A stretch of 9,755 nucleotides of DNA from CAYHHI01 sp964356335 (GTDB lineage: Bacteria > Arandabacterota > Arandabacteria > Arandabacterales > Arandabacteraceae). The DNA lies in contig CAYHHI010000068.1 of the NCBI GenBank assembly GCA_964356335.1, forward strand, positions 1 through 9,755, given 5' to 3'. Positions 1 through 7,582 of this stretch are shown piece by piece. The position numbers and the translations under genes were made by a program. Position 1 is the first letter of the stretch; each line of letters begins with the position of its first letter. Under the pieces are notes generated by a model. That model saw only the letters and a list, made by a program, of their open reading frames with translations, had not been told where the DNA came from and searched no databases.

Positions 1-2763
1 CCGTTCATCAGCCAGACATTTCATTTCGATAGGCTTCCCGAAGTCCAAAAGGCTTGGGACAAATATGTTGAAGAGAAATGGATGCCGTGGGTGGAACAAT
101 ATGAAAAATGGAAAAAAGTTCAACAGATTTATACGGCATTATTCACCATTCGCCAGGAACAACTTCGACTCGGTGAGGAGTATGAACTGATATTGGCCAT
201 GGGGCTGTTGACTTGGCAAACGCCGAGCAACCAACGAGTTAGACGTCACCTTGTGGTTTCGAACGCTCTGCTCGAGTTTGAAGCCCGATTGGGGAAGTTC
301 ACTGTCCGGCCCAATCCTGATGGGGCCAATCTCAGGCCGGAGCTGGATATGCTTGACATTGATGAGCAGCCGGCTCGGGCTGAAGAATCTGCAAAAACCA
401 GCCTCAAGAACGCAGCAGACGATCCATGGAGTAGAGATTGCATCGAAGGCGTCCTCAAGGCTCTTGTCCATTCGCTCCATCCAGATGGACAGTATTATCC
501 GCGTTTGCATACAGAGAAAGCACTTATCTTTAAAGAGCCAAGCGTAGAGTACGCTCCGGCACTTGTCCTAAGAAAGCGATCGGTAAAAGGTCTCACTGAT
601 GTCTTGAAACGTATCAAGGATCGAATAGAACTTGAAGGGGAAATCCCTCCCGAGTTCGGCGACCTTGCCGAAATCCCGAAGAATGATGGCCAAGAGTGTG
701 CAGAGGGTCAGGATGATTCCAATAGCCAAATGAATCGAGATATCTATTTCCCTAAACCATCCAATGAGGAACAGCGGAAAATCGTGGAGAAAATCAGGGT
801 TTCAAACGGCGTCTTAGTTCAAGGACCACCTGGAACCGGCAAGTCGCACACCATCGCCAATTTAATTTGCCATCTTCTTGCTACTGGCCAGCGCACATTA
901 ATAACTGCAAAGACCCCCCGTGCTCTACTAGTCCTCGAAAGACTGCTCCCAGAAGAATTGCGCCCACTTTGTATTAATCTTCTGGGAAGCGGGCTGGAAG
1001 AAAAACGCTCTTTGGAGGCTAGCGTTAATGCGATTTTACAGGAGAATGAGCAATGGAATGAAAGTCGCACACAAATCGAGATCAAGAAGCTCGAAGAGAC
1101 CCTTCATCGCCAACGGGAGGAAAAGGCTGGAATCCAGAATCGTCTCCGAGCAATTCGAGAGTCAGAGGCCCATGTCCAGACGATCGGCGACGGTTCATAT
1201 CGCGGCACGGCTGCTCAGATTGCTCAGGCCGTTACACGAGATGAAGCCAAGTACAGTTGGTTCACTGACAAGGTTCCCTTTGACAAGAGTTATCCGCTTT
1301 CGGATGTGAACTTCGTTCAACTATTACGGGGACTTCGGGGATTTACCCGCGAAAAAACGAATGAGCTAGCCCGGTCTTGGCCCGACTCGGTCTTGAACGT
1401 TGAGCGATTCAAGAATCTTGTTGATATGGAGCGGGAAGCTGATGAAAAGGTAATTACGACATCTGCCGATCTAGATGCGAGGTTCCTTGAGCGTATTTCC
1501 GGTCATCCGGTAAATGCGGTCCTCTCCATTCGTGAACTGCTAGAAGCCATGGCGAATGAGATACAGCGACTCAAGTCCGTGCCGCACGGATGGATTCGTG
1601 AAGCTGTAGGGGACGTGTTGTCGGGTAAGAGCGCAATATGGCAAGAATTGTACAAAATATCCGCAGAGATTGTCGAACGCATCGGCGATATTGTTGGAAA
1701 AGCCGATTCGATAGAAGTTGCTCTACCGGAAAATCGGGATCAAAGAAGAGTCCTAAAGGATGCCTTGCTGATCAAAGAGCACCTGGCGAATGGGGGGAAA
1801 ATGGGATGGGGGCCATTCCGTCCCAAGGCTGTCAAGGCCGTCAGATACATCTGGAGGACTATCCGAGTCAACGGACACCCATGCAATGATTTGGAATGTG
1901 TGACGGATTTGATCGACGTACTGCGCGTGAAAATTGAGATGAAACGAGGCTGGAACTTCTGGGGTATGCGCTCCGAACGGACGAAAGGGCCTTACAGGTT
2001 GCAGTTTCAAGCATTCCATTCCCAGTTTGCGGCGCTCGGCGAAACAATTGCGCTCCCCGAAAGAGTAAAGCGTTGCCGGGAAGTGTTCGCTAAGTGGGGC
2101 AACTTCCCGGAACCGGTATGGCATGACGAGTCATGTTTGGAAAGGATCGTCAGAACATGCTCACATGCTTTAGCGCGCGAGGAGGCATTCAAGGAGAGAA
2201 GGGCTATTGAACAGTTGGAGTCTCCCGTGGCGACGCTGGCGACTAATGCCAATGCGCACGTGGTGACCCAGCACCTCTTACAGGCAATTAGAGCACGAAA
2301 TTTCGTCGAATATGCTGGCGCTTTTGAAGAGATCATGACCTTGGACGAAGAGAAGGAGGCGGCTCGTTGGGTTTCGGAGATCCTTGAGAAAGTGGGACTC
2401 TTCGCTCCTCAATTAGCGAAAAATCTTGAATTAAACAGGGCAAATGAGAATTGGGATGAGCGCCTTCGGGTACTGCCAGAAACATGGCGCTGGGCTCAGG
2501 CACGGTCTTGGATGAACGACTATATAAACAAAGAAGATACTCCAAGTCTCGAAAGGCGGCACCGACAAATAGAAGACGAGATAGGAAAGACGATTGCTCG
2601 TGTCGCATCCCTCCGGGCTTGGTCGTTCTGTTTTCACCGTATGAAGGAAGAACACCGGCGGCACATGGAACTTTGGCGACAAGCCATGAGCAAGATTACA
2701 AAAACCGGGAGGGGCAAATATGATTTTTGGCGTCGGAAGCAAGTCCAGAAGAGTCTGAATTAA
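1..2763 (+). CDS. SF1 (Upf1/Dna2-like) helicase, N-terminal part, interrupted by in-frame TAA; 5' end outside window
   Basis: The frame is open from base 1, so the true start lies upstream; the ATG at 82 is only the first one visible. This part carries the N-terminal region and helicase motif I. A conserved-looking stretch (WQTPSNQRVRRHL, about 222-260) precedes the P-loop GPPGTGKS at 823-846 (visible residues 275-282). A charged coiled-coil-like stretch (about 1080-1170) and a long insertion follow, as is common between motifs I and II in Upf1-like enzymes. The frame ends at TAA 2761-2763, but the codons after it continue the same protein without a shift (CREAVPAWVMPLHRVWD and then motif II). 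I therefore read 1-4434 as one original gene with a nonsense codon. This half alone has a P-loop but no DExx box and could not hydrolyse ATP normally. The helicase family assignment is secure; a role in phage or plasmid defence is inferred from architecture and neighbours. Confidence 0.88.
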   Translation, partial: PFISQTFHFDRLPEVQKAWDKYVEEKWMPWVEQYEKWKKVQQIYTALFTIRQEQLRLGEEYELILAMGLLTWQTPSNQRVRRHLVVSNALLEFEARLGKFTVRPNPDGANLRPELDMLDIDEQPARAEESAKTSLKNAADDPWSRDCIEGVLKALVHSLHPDGQYYPRLHTEKALIFKEPSVEYAPALVLRKRSVKGLTDVLKRIKDRIELEGEIPPEFGDLAEIPKNDGQECAEGQDDSNSQMNRDIYFPKPSNEEQRKIVEKIRVSNGVLVQGPPGTGKSHTIANLICHLLATGQRTLITAKTPRALLVLERLLPEELRPLCINLLGSGLEEKRSLEASVNAILQENEQWNESRTQIEIKKLEETLHRQREEKAGIQNRLRAIRESEAHVQTIGDGSYRGTAAQIAQAVTRDEAKYSWFTDKVPFDKSYPLSDVNFVQLLRGLRGFTREKTNELARSWPDSVLNVERFKNLVDMEREADEKVITTSADLDARFLERISGHPVNAVLSIRELLEAMANEIQRLKSVPHGWIREAVGDVLSGKSAIWQELYKISAEIVERIGDIVGKADSIEVALPENRDQRRVLKDALLIKEHLANGGKMGWGPFRPKAVKAVRYIWRTIRVNGHPCNDLECVTDLIDVLRVKIEMKRGWNFWGMRSERTKGPYRLQFQAFHSQFAALGETIALPERVKRCREVFAKWGNFPEPVWHDESCLERIVRTCSHALAREEAFKERRAIEQLESPVATLATNANAHVVTQHLLQAIRARNFVEYAGAFEEIMTLDEEKEAARWVSEILEKVGLFAPQLAKNLELNRANENWDERLRVLPETWRWAQARSWMNDYINKEDTPSLERRHRQIEDEIGKTIARVASLRAWSFCFHRMKEEHRRHMELWRQAMSKITKTGRGKYDFWRRKQVQKSLN

Positions 2764-2790
2764 TGTCGAGAAGCAGTCCCAGCTTGGGTC

Positions 2791-4434
2791 ATGCCGCTCC
2801 ATCGCGTCTGGGATACGGTTGATCCCGCTCCGGGAATGTTCGACGTCATCGTGGTGGACGAAGCGTCCCAATGCGGACTGGAGGCTCTTCCGCTTTGTTA
2901 TCTCGGAAAGAAGATTTTGATTGTCGGTGATGATAAACAAATCAGCCCAGAGGCAGTGGGTATCGAGCTAGGACCCGTTTATCACCGGTTAATGGAAGAA
3001 TATCTTTACGACTTTCACTTCAAGGCGTCATTCGATGTGAATTCAAGTTTATTCGATCAGGGCAAGCTCCGGTACGGCACGCGCCGCATCGCACTCCGCG
3101 AACATTTCCGTTGTATGCCGGAGATTATTCAGTTTAGTAACAATCTATGCTATTCCGATAGGCCTCTGATACCCCTTCGACAATATGGACAAGACCGTCT
3201 TAATCCTCTTGTTCATGTCTACATTAAAGAAGGCTATCGCGAAGGCTATGCCAGCCATGTTATAAACAGACCGGAAGCAAAAGCAATTGTCAGCAAAGTG
3301 GTGGAACTCTGTCGTGACGAGAAATATAAGAGTAAAACCATGGGGGTTGTTGTCCTTCAGGGAGATGCTCAGGCTGGGTTGATTGAGGAGCAACTGCTTG
3401 AACAGTTAGGCGCGGAAGAATTGGAGCAACGCCGACTTATTTGCGGAAATCCGTACAGTTTTCAGGGTGATGAAAGGGATATCATGTTTCTTTCCATGGT
3501 TGCAGCCCCAAATGAAAGGATCGGGGCTTTGGCGATGAGCTCCGATGAACGGCGGTTCAATGTCGCCTCCAGCCGTGCACGTGACCAGATGTGGCTATTC
3601 CACTCCGTCACACGTGACGAATTGAGTAGTTCTTGTTTACGCCGTGTTTTGCTTGAATTCTTCGAGGAGACTAAACTCTGTGAGATTGCAGGCATAAGCA
3701 TCGAAGAACTTGCCCGTAAAGCCGCGCAAGCCAATCGTTCCATTGAAAAGCCGCCTCAGCCCTTTGATAGCTGGTTTGAGGTTGATGTGGCGATGGAGAT
3801 TGCGGGTAAGAACTATCGCGTTATTCCGCAATTCGACGTAGCAGGAAAGCGTATTGATCTTGTAGTCGAGGGAGGTCATGCCCGTCTAGCCGTAGAATGC
3901 GATGGAGACCAGTTCCATCCGCCGGAGCAGTATGAGCAAGATGATCAACGACAAAGGATACTGGAGCGTTGCGGTTGGGTTTTCTACCGGATCAGGGCTT
4001 CAGGGTTTTACGCTGATAGAAGAGAAGCCTTGAAGGGCCTATGGAAGATGTTGGAGGAAAGGGGAATTACCCCGCAAAGCGCTGAAGCAGCGGTTTTTAA
4101 TGAACAGATGCTGAGGTCCAATCAGGAGGAATCATACAGGGGCGGACCATTTTCGGATGTCGAGCGCGAAGAGCAGGGACACGACATATCGACTGATGGC
4201 GGAAGAGTCGAGGTTGGAGACACGGTGCTTTATGTCGATGTGGAAAGTCCCAATAACGAAAAGCAGGCATTGATAACTCGGGAGCGCTCGAATCCTGAAT
4301 GGGGGACGATAAGCGCCAATACACCCATTGCACAGGCCCTTTTGGGGTCCCGGTTGGGAGATGTGGTTGAAGCTAAGCTCCCGAAGGGCAGTGTGCGCCT
4401 TCGCATAAAACAAATAAAAAAGGGGGCATCCTGA
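2791..4434 (+). CDS. SF1 helicase C-terminal part with Vsr/DUF559-like nuclease and GreA-C-like domain (downstream of nonsense codon)
   Basis: This is the continuation, in the same frame, of the helicase that stops at 2763; the ATG at 2791 is simply the first one after the stop and has no convincing ribosome binding site. From that Met, motif II is DEASQ (residues 23-27), motif III GDDKQ (46-50), motif V QGDERD (225-230) and motif VI NVASSRAR (257-264), all typical of Upf1-like SF1 helicases. A PD-(D/E)xK nuclease of the Vsr/DUF559 type follows: Asp356 in RIDLVVEG, then Glu369-x-Asp371 in AVECDGDQFH, then a CGWVFYRIRAS strand. Residues about 473-547 resemble the C-terminal FKBP-like domain of GreA/GreB (VGDTVLYV, then NTPIAQALLG and GDVVEAKLPKGS). 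An intact enzyme would unwind and cut nucleic acid; the GreA-like tail suggests contact with RNA polymerase (inference). The stop codon in the middle probably makes the gene inactive. Confidence 0.88.
   Translation: MPLHRVWDTVDPAPGMFDVIVVDEASQCGLEALPLCYLGKKILIVGDDKQISPEAVGIELGPVYHRLMEEYLYDFHFKASFDVNSSLFDQGKLRYGTRRIALREHFRCMPEIIQFSNNLCYSDRPLIPLRQYGQDRLNPLVHVYIKEGYREGYASHVINRPEAKAIVSKVVELCRDEKYKSKTMGVVVLQGDAQAGLIEEQLLEQLGAEELEQRRLICGNPYSFQGDERDIMFLSMVAAPNERIGALAMSSDERRFNVASSRARDQMWLFHSVTRDELSSSCLRRVLLEFFEETKLCEIAGISIEELARKAAQANRSIEKPPQPFDSWFEVDVAMEIAGKNYRVIPQFDVAGKRIDLVVEGGHARLAVECDGDQFHPPEQYEQDDQRQRILERCGWVFYRIRASGFYADRREALKGLWKMLEERGITPQSAEAAVFNEQMLRSNQEESYRGGPFSDVEREEQGHDISTDGGRVEVGDTVLYVDVESPNNEKQALITRERSNPEWGTISANTPIAQALLGSRLGDVVEAKLPKGSVRLRIKQIKKGAS
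4207..4431 (+). other. GreA/GreB C-terminal-like domain fused to the helicase-nuclease
   Basis: The last 75 or so residues of the helicase-nuclease match the pattern of the transcript-cleavage factor GreA C-terminal domain: a VEVGDTVLYV strand, an ITRERSNPEWGTIS segment, the NTPIAQALLGSRLGD helix-turn and a KLPKGSVRLRIKQI end strand. In GreA this domain docks on the rim of the RNA polymerase secondary channel, while the catalytic tip lies in the separate N-terminal coiled coil, which is absent here. I therefore infer a docking role, not transcript cleavage. The match comes from memory of the family pattern and has not been scored. Confidence 0.72.
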
Positions 4435-4482
4435 GCGAACCCCAGTACCAAGTAGAACAGAATGCCCTAGCAGGGCGCTCAA

Positions 4483-4513
4483 TTATCCCGGGTCGGACCA
4501 GAATAACTATTCG
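4483..4513 (+). repeat. 31-bp dispersed direct repeat, copy 1
   Basis: It matches 8787-8817 at 27 of 31 bases in the same orientation. The core GGTCGGACC is a short imperfect palindrome (GGTC-G-GACC), followed by a CTATTCG tail. It lies 48 bases after the helicase stop and 23 bases before the beta-flower ATG. Copy 2 lies about 90 bases upstream of a transposase relic, so this copy may be a solo end of the same kind of element. Confidence 0.75.
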
Positions 4514-4536
4514 CGTTGGCCGAAAGGATAAGAATC

Positions 4537-4839
4537 ATGAAGCCACTATGGACTTGGGGCGGTGAATTTTTTGGCTATCGGGAAGGTGATAGCCTCTGGA
4601 CGCATGATGGCCGACACGTGGGACAATTCCAAGGTGAGGAACTATATGCTCCTAATGGCAAGTATCTTGGAGAAATAAAGAGCGATAATAGACTAATTAC
4701 ATGCCAGGGAAAGAAATATTGGAGACGGGGAGGTTTTATGCTATATGCCAATCGGGTAGGCATCGTGCCATACATGAACTATGTAGGGTATGTGATGTAC
4801 ACAGGATTCGAGGACTTCCCATCACCCGAAGAAGTGTAA
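4537..4839 (+). CDS. Small repeat protein resembling the 4-fold beta-flower family
   Basis: This 100-residue protein has no signal peptide or membrane span. Its first half is built from short repeats of about 20 residues with the pattern LW/LY-x3-G-x-x-x-G: LWTWGGEFFGY, LWTHDGRHVGQ and LYAPNGKYLGE. This is the look of the 4-fold beta-flower domain, a family with no established function as far as I know. A GYVMYTGF segment lies near the end. I prefer ATG 4537 to the upstream TTG 4516 because AAAGGA at 4523-4528 is well spaced for 4537, and the repeat starts right after that Met (MKPLWTW). It lies 21 bases upstream of the GIY-YIG-like gene, so the two were probably co-transcribed. It is one of the few intact genes in this region. 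The family call is moderately sure; the function is unknown. Confidence 0.7.
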   Translation: MKPLWTWGGEFFGYREGDSLWTHDGRHVGQFQGEELYAPNGKYLGEIKSDNRLITCQGKKYWRRGGFMLYANRVGIVPYMNYVGYVMYTGFEDFPSPEEV

Positions 4840-4860
4840 CCGGTGAGAAAGGGAATATCG

Positions 4861-5170
4861 ATGAGCATCACAGTTGGACAGTATACATTTGAAGGGCCAT
4901 ACACTGATACGGGCAATCTTGAGGACAAATCTGGTATCTATGCCATCCATTGCTATCGTGATGGCAAGTATTCCCTCAATGATGTTGGTGAATCTGCGAC
5001 AGTCAAAAATGAGATTAGAAAATCACGACCGAAAGGATTGCTGGTCACATAATTGCACGGGGACGTTAACCATATCTGTGCTTTATACGCCGAATAAGCA
5101 GCAAGCCGGGCGCATGTTGACCGAACAGGAACTTCGTCATCAATATGATCCGCCGTGCGGTAAGAGATAA
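4861..5170 (+). pseudogene. Divergent GIY-YIG-like small protein, broken by +1 frameshift in an A5 run
   Basis: The start is ATG 4861, with GAAAGGGAA (4847-4855) as ribosome binding site; the upstream GTG 4843 is less likely. The first frame gives MSITVGQYTFEGPYTD, then SGIYAIHC and LNDVGESATVK, and then goes off into nonsense ending at 5052. The overlapping frame that ends at TAA 5168-5170 continues the protein: MRLENHDRKDCW, CTGTLTISVLYTP, QQAGRMLTEQELRHQYDPPCG. The join falls on AAAAA at 5005-5009; with one A fewer, GTC AAA ATG AGA restores one frame of about 102 residues. The order GIY, then DVG-ES, then R-x3-H, then E-Q-E and a DPPCG end follows the GIY-YIG nuclease fold, with 'YIG' replaced by 'DVG'. 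Whether it ever cut DNA is unknown. The lesion could be a true mutation, a sequencing error in the homopolymer, or (less likely) programmed slippage. Confidence 0.7.
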
Positions 5171-5261
5171 TACGCCCGACGACGAGCTGCTGCCGACTGC
5201 CTAAGGGGACGGCATAGCTTAAGTATCCAGACGTCAGAAATGGCCGCAAGCGAAGGAAGAA

Positions 5262-6353
5262 ATGGAGCTCACTGAAATCCTTGTGCACAACTTCCGAAGC
5301 ATCCGAGAGCTCACCTGCTCAATCGGAAGGATGAGCATCCTCCTGGGACCAAACAATCACGGGAAATCGAATCTCCTTGCGGCTGTTGAGTTTCTACTCT
5401 CTCCAGGTATGAAAATTGCGCGGGAGGACTTCTTCTCAGGCCGCGCTGAAGGAGACAACCGCCTTTTCGTGGAGGCTGTCTTCTCCGAGCTTACCGAACA
5501 AGAGAGGACTACGTTCAGGAAGTATCTGAGAGCTGACGGGAGCATCTGCATCCAAAAGTGGGCTGTTCTCGGCAATGCCGGAGAGGTGAACACGGGATAC
5601 CGAGGATACCTTGAGCAGCCGATGCTTTGGTGGCTCCAGGATGCTGCCTTTGAGCGCCTGAAGACGCGCGATGCGATCGGTGCTGAGGCCCGAGAGGTAC
5701 CCCAGCTGAGCGCACTGCTTGAGGGCGGGGGTCGAATTACGAAAGAGAGGGTTCAGGAATTCCAATCGGCTTATATCCGCGCACACCAATCCGAACTGGA
5801 GTTTGAGCGGGTTCTCGAAGAGACCCCGCTTCTCGGCGCCAAGAGTATCGCGGGAGGTATCCTGCCCGACTTCTATCTGGTTCCCGCAGTCCGCGACCTA
5901 GGAGATGAGACGAAGACGACAGGGACAGCAATGTTCGGTCGTCTCCTCCAAAGAGCTGTGGCTGAGATGACGGCTCGTGATCCACGATTCCTCGACCTGC
6001 AGGAGCGTTTGGGCGAACTCGTGGGCCAACTTAACGAGCGCCCCGAAGACCCGGGCGCAGAACCATCATCAGAGCTCGCCCGGCTAGAACGTGCTATCAA
6101 GACCGAGTTGACACCCTGGGGGGTTGATGTCAGCGTCCGGGTGACTCCTCCCGAGGTACGGAAGCTATTCGAACTAGGCACAGAACTATGGCTGAACGAC
6201 GGACACCCAACGGTAGCCGAGCGAAAAGGACACGGCCTCCAAAGAGCGGTGATCTTCGCACTCATCAAAGCTTGGTCTGTTGTGCTTCGGACTGCACCTG
6301 GCGAGGGGGCTCCTAGGGCACGGGCAGCGTCGGAATCTCTCATCATTGCATAG
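5262..6353 (+). CDS. OLD-family ATPase/nuclease, N-terminal ATPase part, interrupted by in-frame TAG
   Basis: This is the ABC-type ATPase half of an OLD (overcoming lysogenisation defect) family endonuclease. The start is ATG 5262 with AAGGA at 5253-5257. The protein opens with the family hallmark MELTEILVHNFRSIRELT and then Walker A GPNNHGKS (residues 29-36). The middle is a long helical insertion. The ABC signature equivalent GHGLQR is at 323-328. The frame ends at TAG 6351-6353 directly after SLIIA, in the middle of Walker B: the next codons read EEPELFLHPH in the same frame. In relatives the interrupted position is normally aromatic (LIIA-F/Y-EEPEL), so a Tyr codon changed to TAG is the simplest explanation. 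OLD proteins act as DNA nucleases in antiphage defence (P2 Old, and GajA of Gabija). No UvrD-like GajB lies beside it, so it resembles a stand-alone class 1 OLD. The base composition is richer in GC by eye than the helicase upstream. Confidence 0.88.
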   Translation: MELTEILVHNFRSIRELTCSIGRMSILLGPNNHGKSNLLAAVEFLLSPGMKIAREDFFSGRAEGDNRLFVEAVFSELTEQERTTFRKYLRADGSICIQKWAVLGNAGEVNTGYRGYLEQPMLWWLQDAAFERLKTRDAIGAEAREVPQLSALLEGGGRITKERVQEFQSAYIRAHQSELEFERVLEETPLLGAKSIAGGILPDFYLVPAVRDLGDETKTTGTAMFGRLLQRAVAEMTARDPRFLDLQERLGELVGQLNERPEDPGAEPSSELARLERAIKTELTPWGVDVSVRVTPPEVRKLFELGTELWLNDGHPTVAERKGHGLQRAVIFALIKAWSVVLRTAPGEGAPRARAASESLIIA

Positions 6354-7112
6354 GAAGAACCGGAGCTGTTCCTTCATCCACATGCTCAAAGGACGCTTGC
6401 CGACTCGCTCAAGACCATCGCGGCTACACCTGAGCATCAGGTCCTCGTGTGTACGCACTCTACGCATTTCGTCGATTTGGAGAACTACCGCTCAATCATC
6501 ATCGTCCACAGGCCTAATCCTGTCACCGGAACCGAGGTGAAACAATGCAGGCGGGAGCTATTCGCAGGAGAAGGAGACCGAGAGCGGAAGAACCGGTTCC
6601 ATATGGCTTGCTGGGTAAACCCGGACCGTGGCGAGCTCTTCTTCGCGCGAAAGGTTGTGCTTATGGAGGGCGAAACAGAAAAGACTGTCCTCCCTTACGT
6701 AGCTACGCAGCTCGGTTGCCACGACCGACGAGTGTCCGTTATCGACTGTGGGAGCAAGCACAATCTTCCGCTGTACGTTGAGATCCTAAACGCCTTCAGA
6801 ATTGAATACGCCGTGGTTCATGATGAAGATCCAGTGCCCGATCCCCCGTCGCCAGAATGGACACCCGAAAAGCTACGTGAAAAGCGACGGACTTTCGCGC
6901 TAAACGAGGAGATCCAGAACCTCATCCAACCGGACTTGGGCCATAGAGAGGTGTTCTCACCCGATTTCGAAGGCGCCTCCGGGATTTCTGCGACCCAGGG
7001 CGAGAAGAAAGGAAAACCGCTTGCAGCGCTGGATCACTTCGTAGGACTCACGCCTGACACAATTCCCGAATGTGTCGCGGGAGTCGTCAGACGTGCCTAC
7101 TCGACCCAGTAA
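6354..7112 (+). CDS. OLD-family nuclease, C-terminal part (Walker B remainder, H-loop, TOPRIM domain) downstream of the nonsense codon
   Basis: This part is in the same frame as the OLD ATPase part and continues from codon 6354, so both are one gene of about 616 codons. It starts with the rest of Walker B (EEPELFLHPH) and the H-loop VCTHSTHFVD. The TOPRIM nuclease domain follows: the metal-binding Glu is in LMEGETEKT (GAG at 6666-6668), a VIDCGSKHN strand comes next, and the acidic pair is in VVHDEDP (GAT GAA GAT at 6822-6830). The C-terminal segment ends at TAA 7110-7112. Possible internal starts (GTG 6447) fall after the ATPase motifs and lack a clear ribosome binding site, so an independent product is doubtful; if made it would be a TOPRIM domain without an ATPase. 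All catalytic acidic residues are kept, which suggests the inactivating stop is recent. Confidence 0.85.
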   Translation, partial: EEPELFLHPHAQRTLADSLKTIAATPEHQVLVCTHSTHFVDLENYRSIIIVHRPNPVTGTEVKQCRRELFAGEGDRERKNRFHMACWVNPDRGELFFARKVVLMEGETEKTVLPYVATQLGCHDRRVSVIDCGSKHNLPLYVEILNAFRIEYAVVHDEDPVPDPPSPEWTPEKLREKRRTFALNEEIQNLIQPDLGHREVFSPDFEGASGISATQGEKKGKPLAALDHFVGLTPDTIPECVAGVVRRAYSTQ

Positions 7113-7242
7113 TACTGATAAGAGTGTTCAGAATTTGAGCTAACAACAGCAAGAACCCGATGGTAGGCTGCATCGCGCGCGTGTGATGTTGAGCGTTGGC
7201 CATAAGAATGAACATGAAGGAAATATGGATTCGAAAGCAAAC

Positions 7243-7260
7243 TGGGGTCAGGTCTTTATT
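7243..7260 (+). repeat. Possible left-end/REP-type sequence of the RAYT relic (TGGGGTCAGGTC)
   Basis: TGGGGTCAGGTC followed by a T-rich stretch lies 37 bases upstream of the RAYT start codon. As I recall, sequences of the type GGGGTCAGGTC often flank this kind of transposase in environmental genomes. Downstream of the relic, GTCCTGAACCC at 7535-7545 is a poor inverted counterpart. No second clean copy is visible in the window, so the call is weak. Confidence 0.35.
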
Positions 7261-7296
7261 CTTCTTATTTTCTAATGATGCGGGTTTAGTAGATTT

Positions 7297-7541
7297 ATGT
7301 CGAGACCTTTGCGAATAGAATTTGCCGGGGCATTTTATCATGTAAGTTCAAGAGAGAAGAGACGGAAGGCCATTTTCCGAGATGATCAAGACCGCCTCTC
7401 CTTCCTGAAGATTCTTCATACGGCAAGGCGGTCAGGGAGTGGGGGTATAGTCAGAGGGAGGTTGCAGATTATTTGAGTTTGCCCTATTCTACTGTAAGTC
7501 GATTAATGAAAGAAGTCGAAAGGTCAAAAAGCAAGTCCTGA
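7297..7541 (+). pseudogene. REP-associated tyrosine transposase (RAYT, Y1_Tnp type) relic with internal deletion
   Basis: From ATG 7297 the frame reads MSRPLRIEFAGAFYHVSS, then RRKAIFRDDQDRLSFLKIL, the standard N-terminus of a RAYT transposase. It then runs into sequence of a different frame and stops at TGA 7474-7476. In the third frame, 7419-7541 encodes the usual C-terminal helix-turn-helix tail: YGKAVREWGYSQREVADYL, SLPYSTVSRLMKEVE and a stop at 7539-7541. A full-length member is several hundred residues. Here the catalytic HUH histidines and the Tyr are missing, and the N- and C-ends meet at about 7411-7420 out of frame. One deletion of several hundred bases explains this. The product cannot transpose. 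Confidence 0.85.
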
Positions 7542-7582
7542 ACCCACTTCTCTTGACCCCCCTTCCACTGTTTAGAATAACC

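Noticed and set aside
4464..4476. GCCCT-agc-AGGGC hairpin after the helicase as a terminator
   Set aside because: The stem is perfect but short and has no T-run after it, so I do not call it an intrinsic terminator.
5873..6346. Minus-strand open frame of 157 codons inside the OLD gene
   Set aside because: It lies wholly inside a well-supported gene, is rich in Ser/Arg as antisense frames of GC-rich genes are, and shows no family pattern.
5262..7112. Gabija system (gajA) for the OLD gene
   Set aside because: A GajB-type UvrD helicase should lie next to it; downstream are a RAYT relic and a HAD gene. The upstream helicase is of the Upf1 type and belongs to a separate gene block.
7136..7201. 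Integron attC-like site (CTAACAAC near the left, GTTGAGCGTTGGCC at the right, GC-rich middle)
   Set aside because: Neither end fits RYYYAAC/GTTRRRY exactly, and the spacers between paired boxes are unequal when the bottom strand is folded. No integrase or second site is present.
7186..7275. Short plus-strand frame starting at ATG 7186 (29 codons)
   Set aside because: It has no good ribosome binding site and runs through the transposon-end sequence, so it is probably chance.
7553..7578. Promoter TTGACC ... TAGAAT upstream of the HAD gene
   Set aside because: The spacer is only 14 bases, too short for a sigma-70 promoter.
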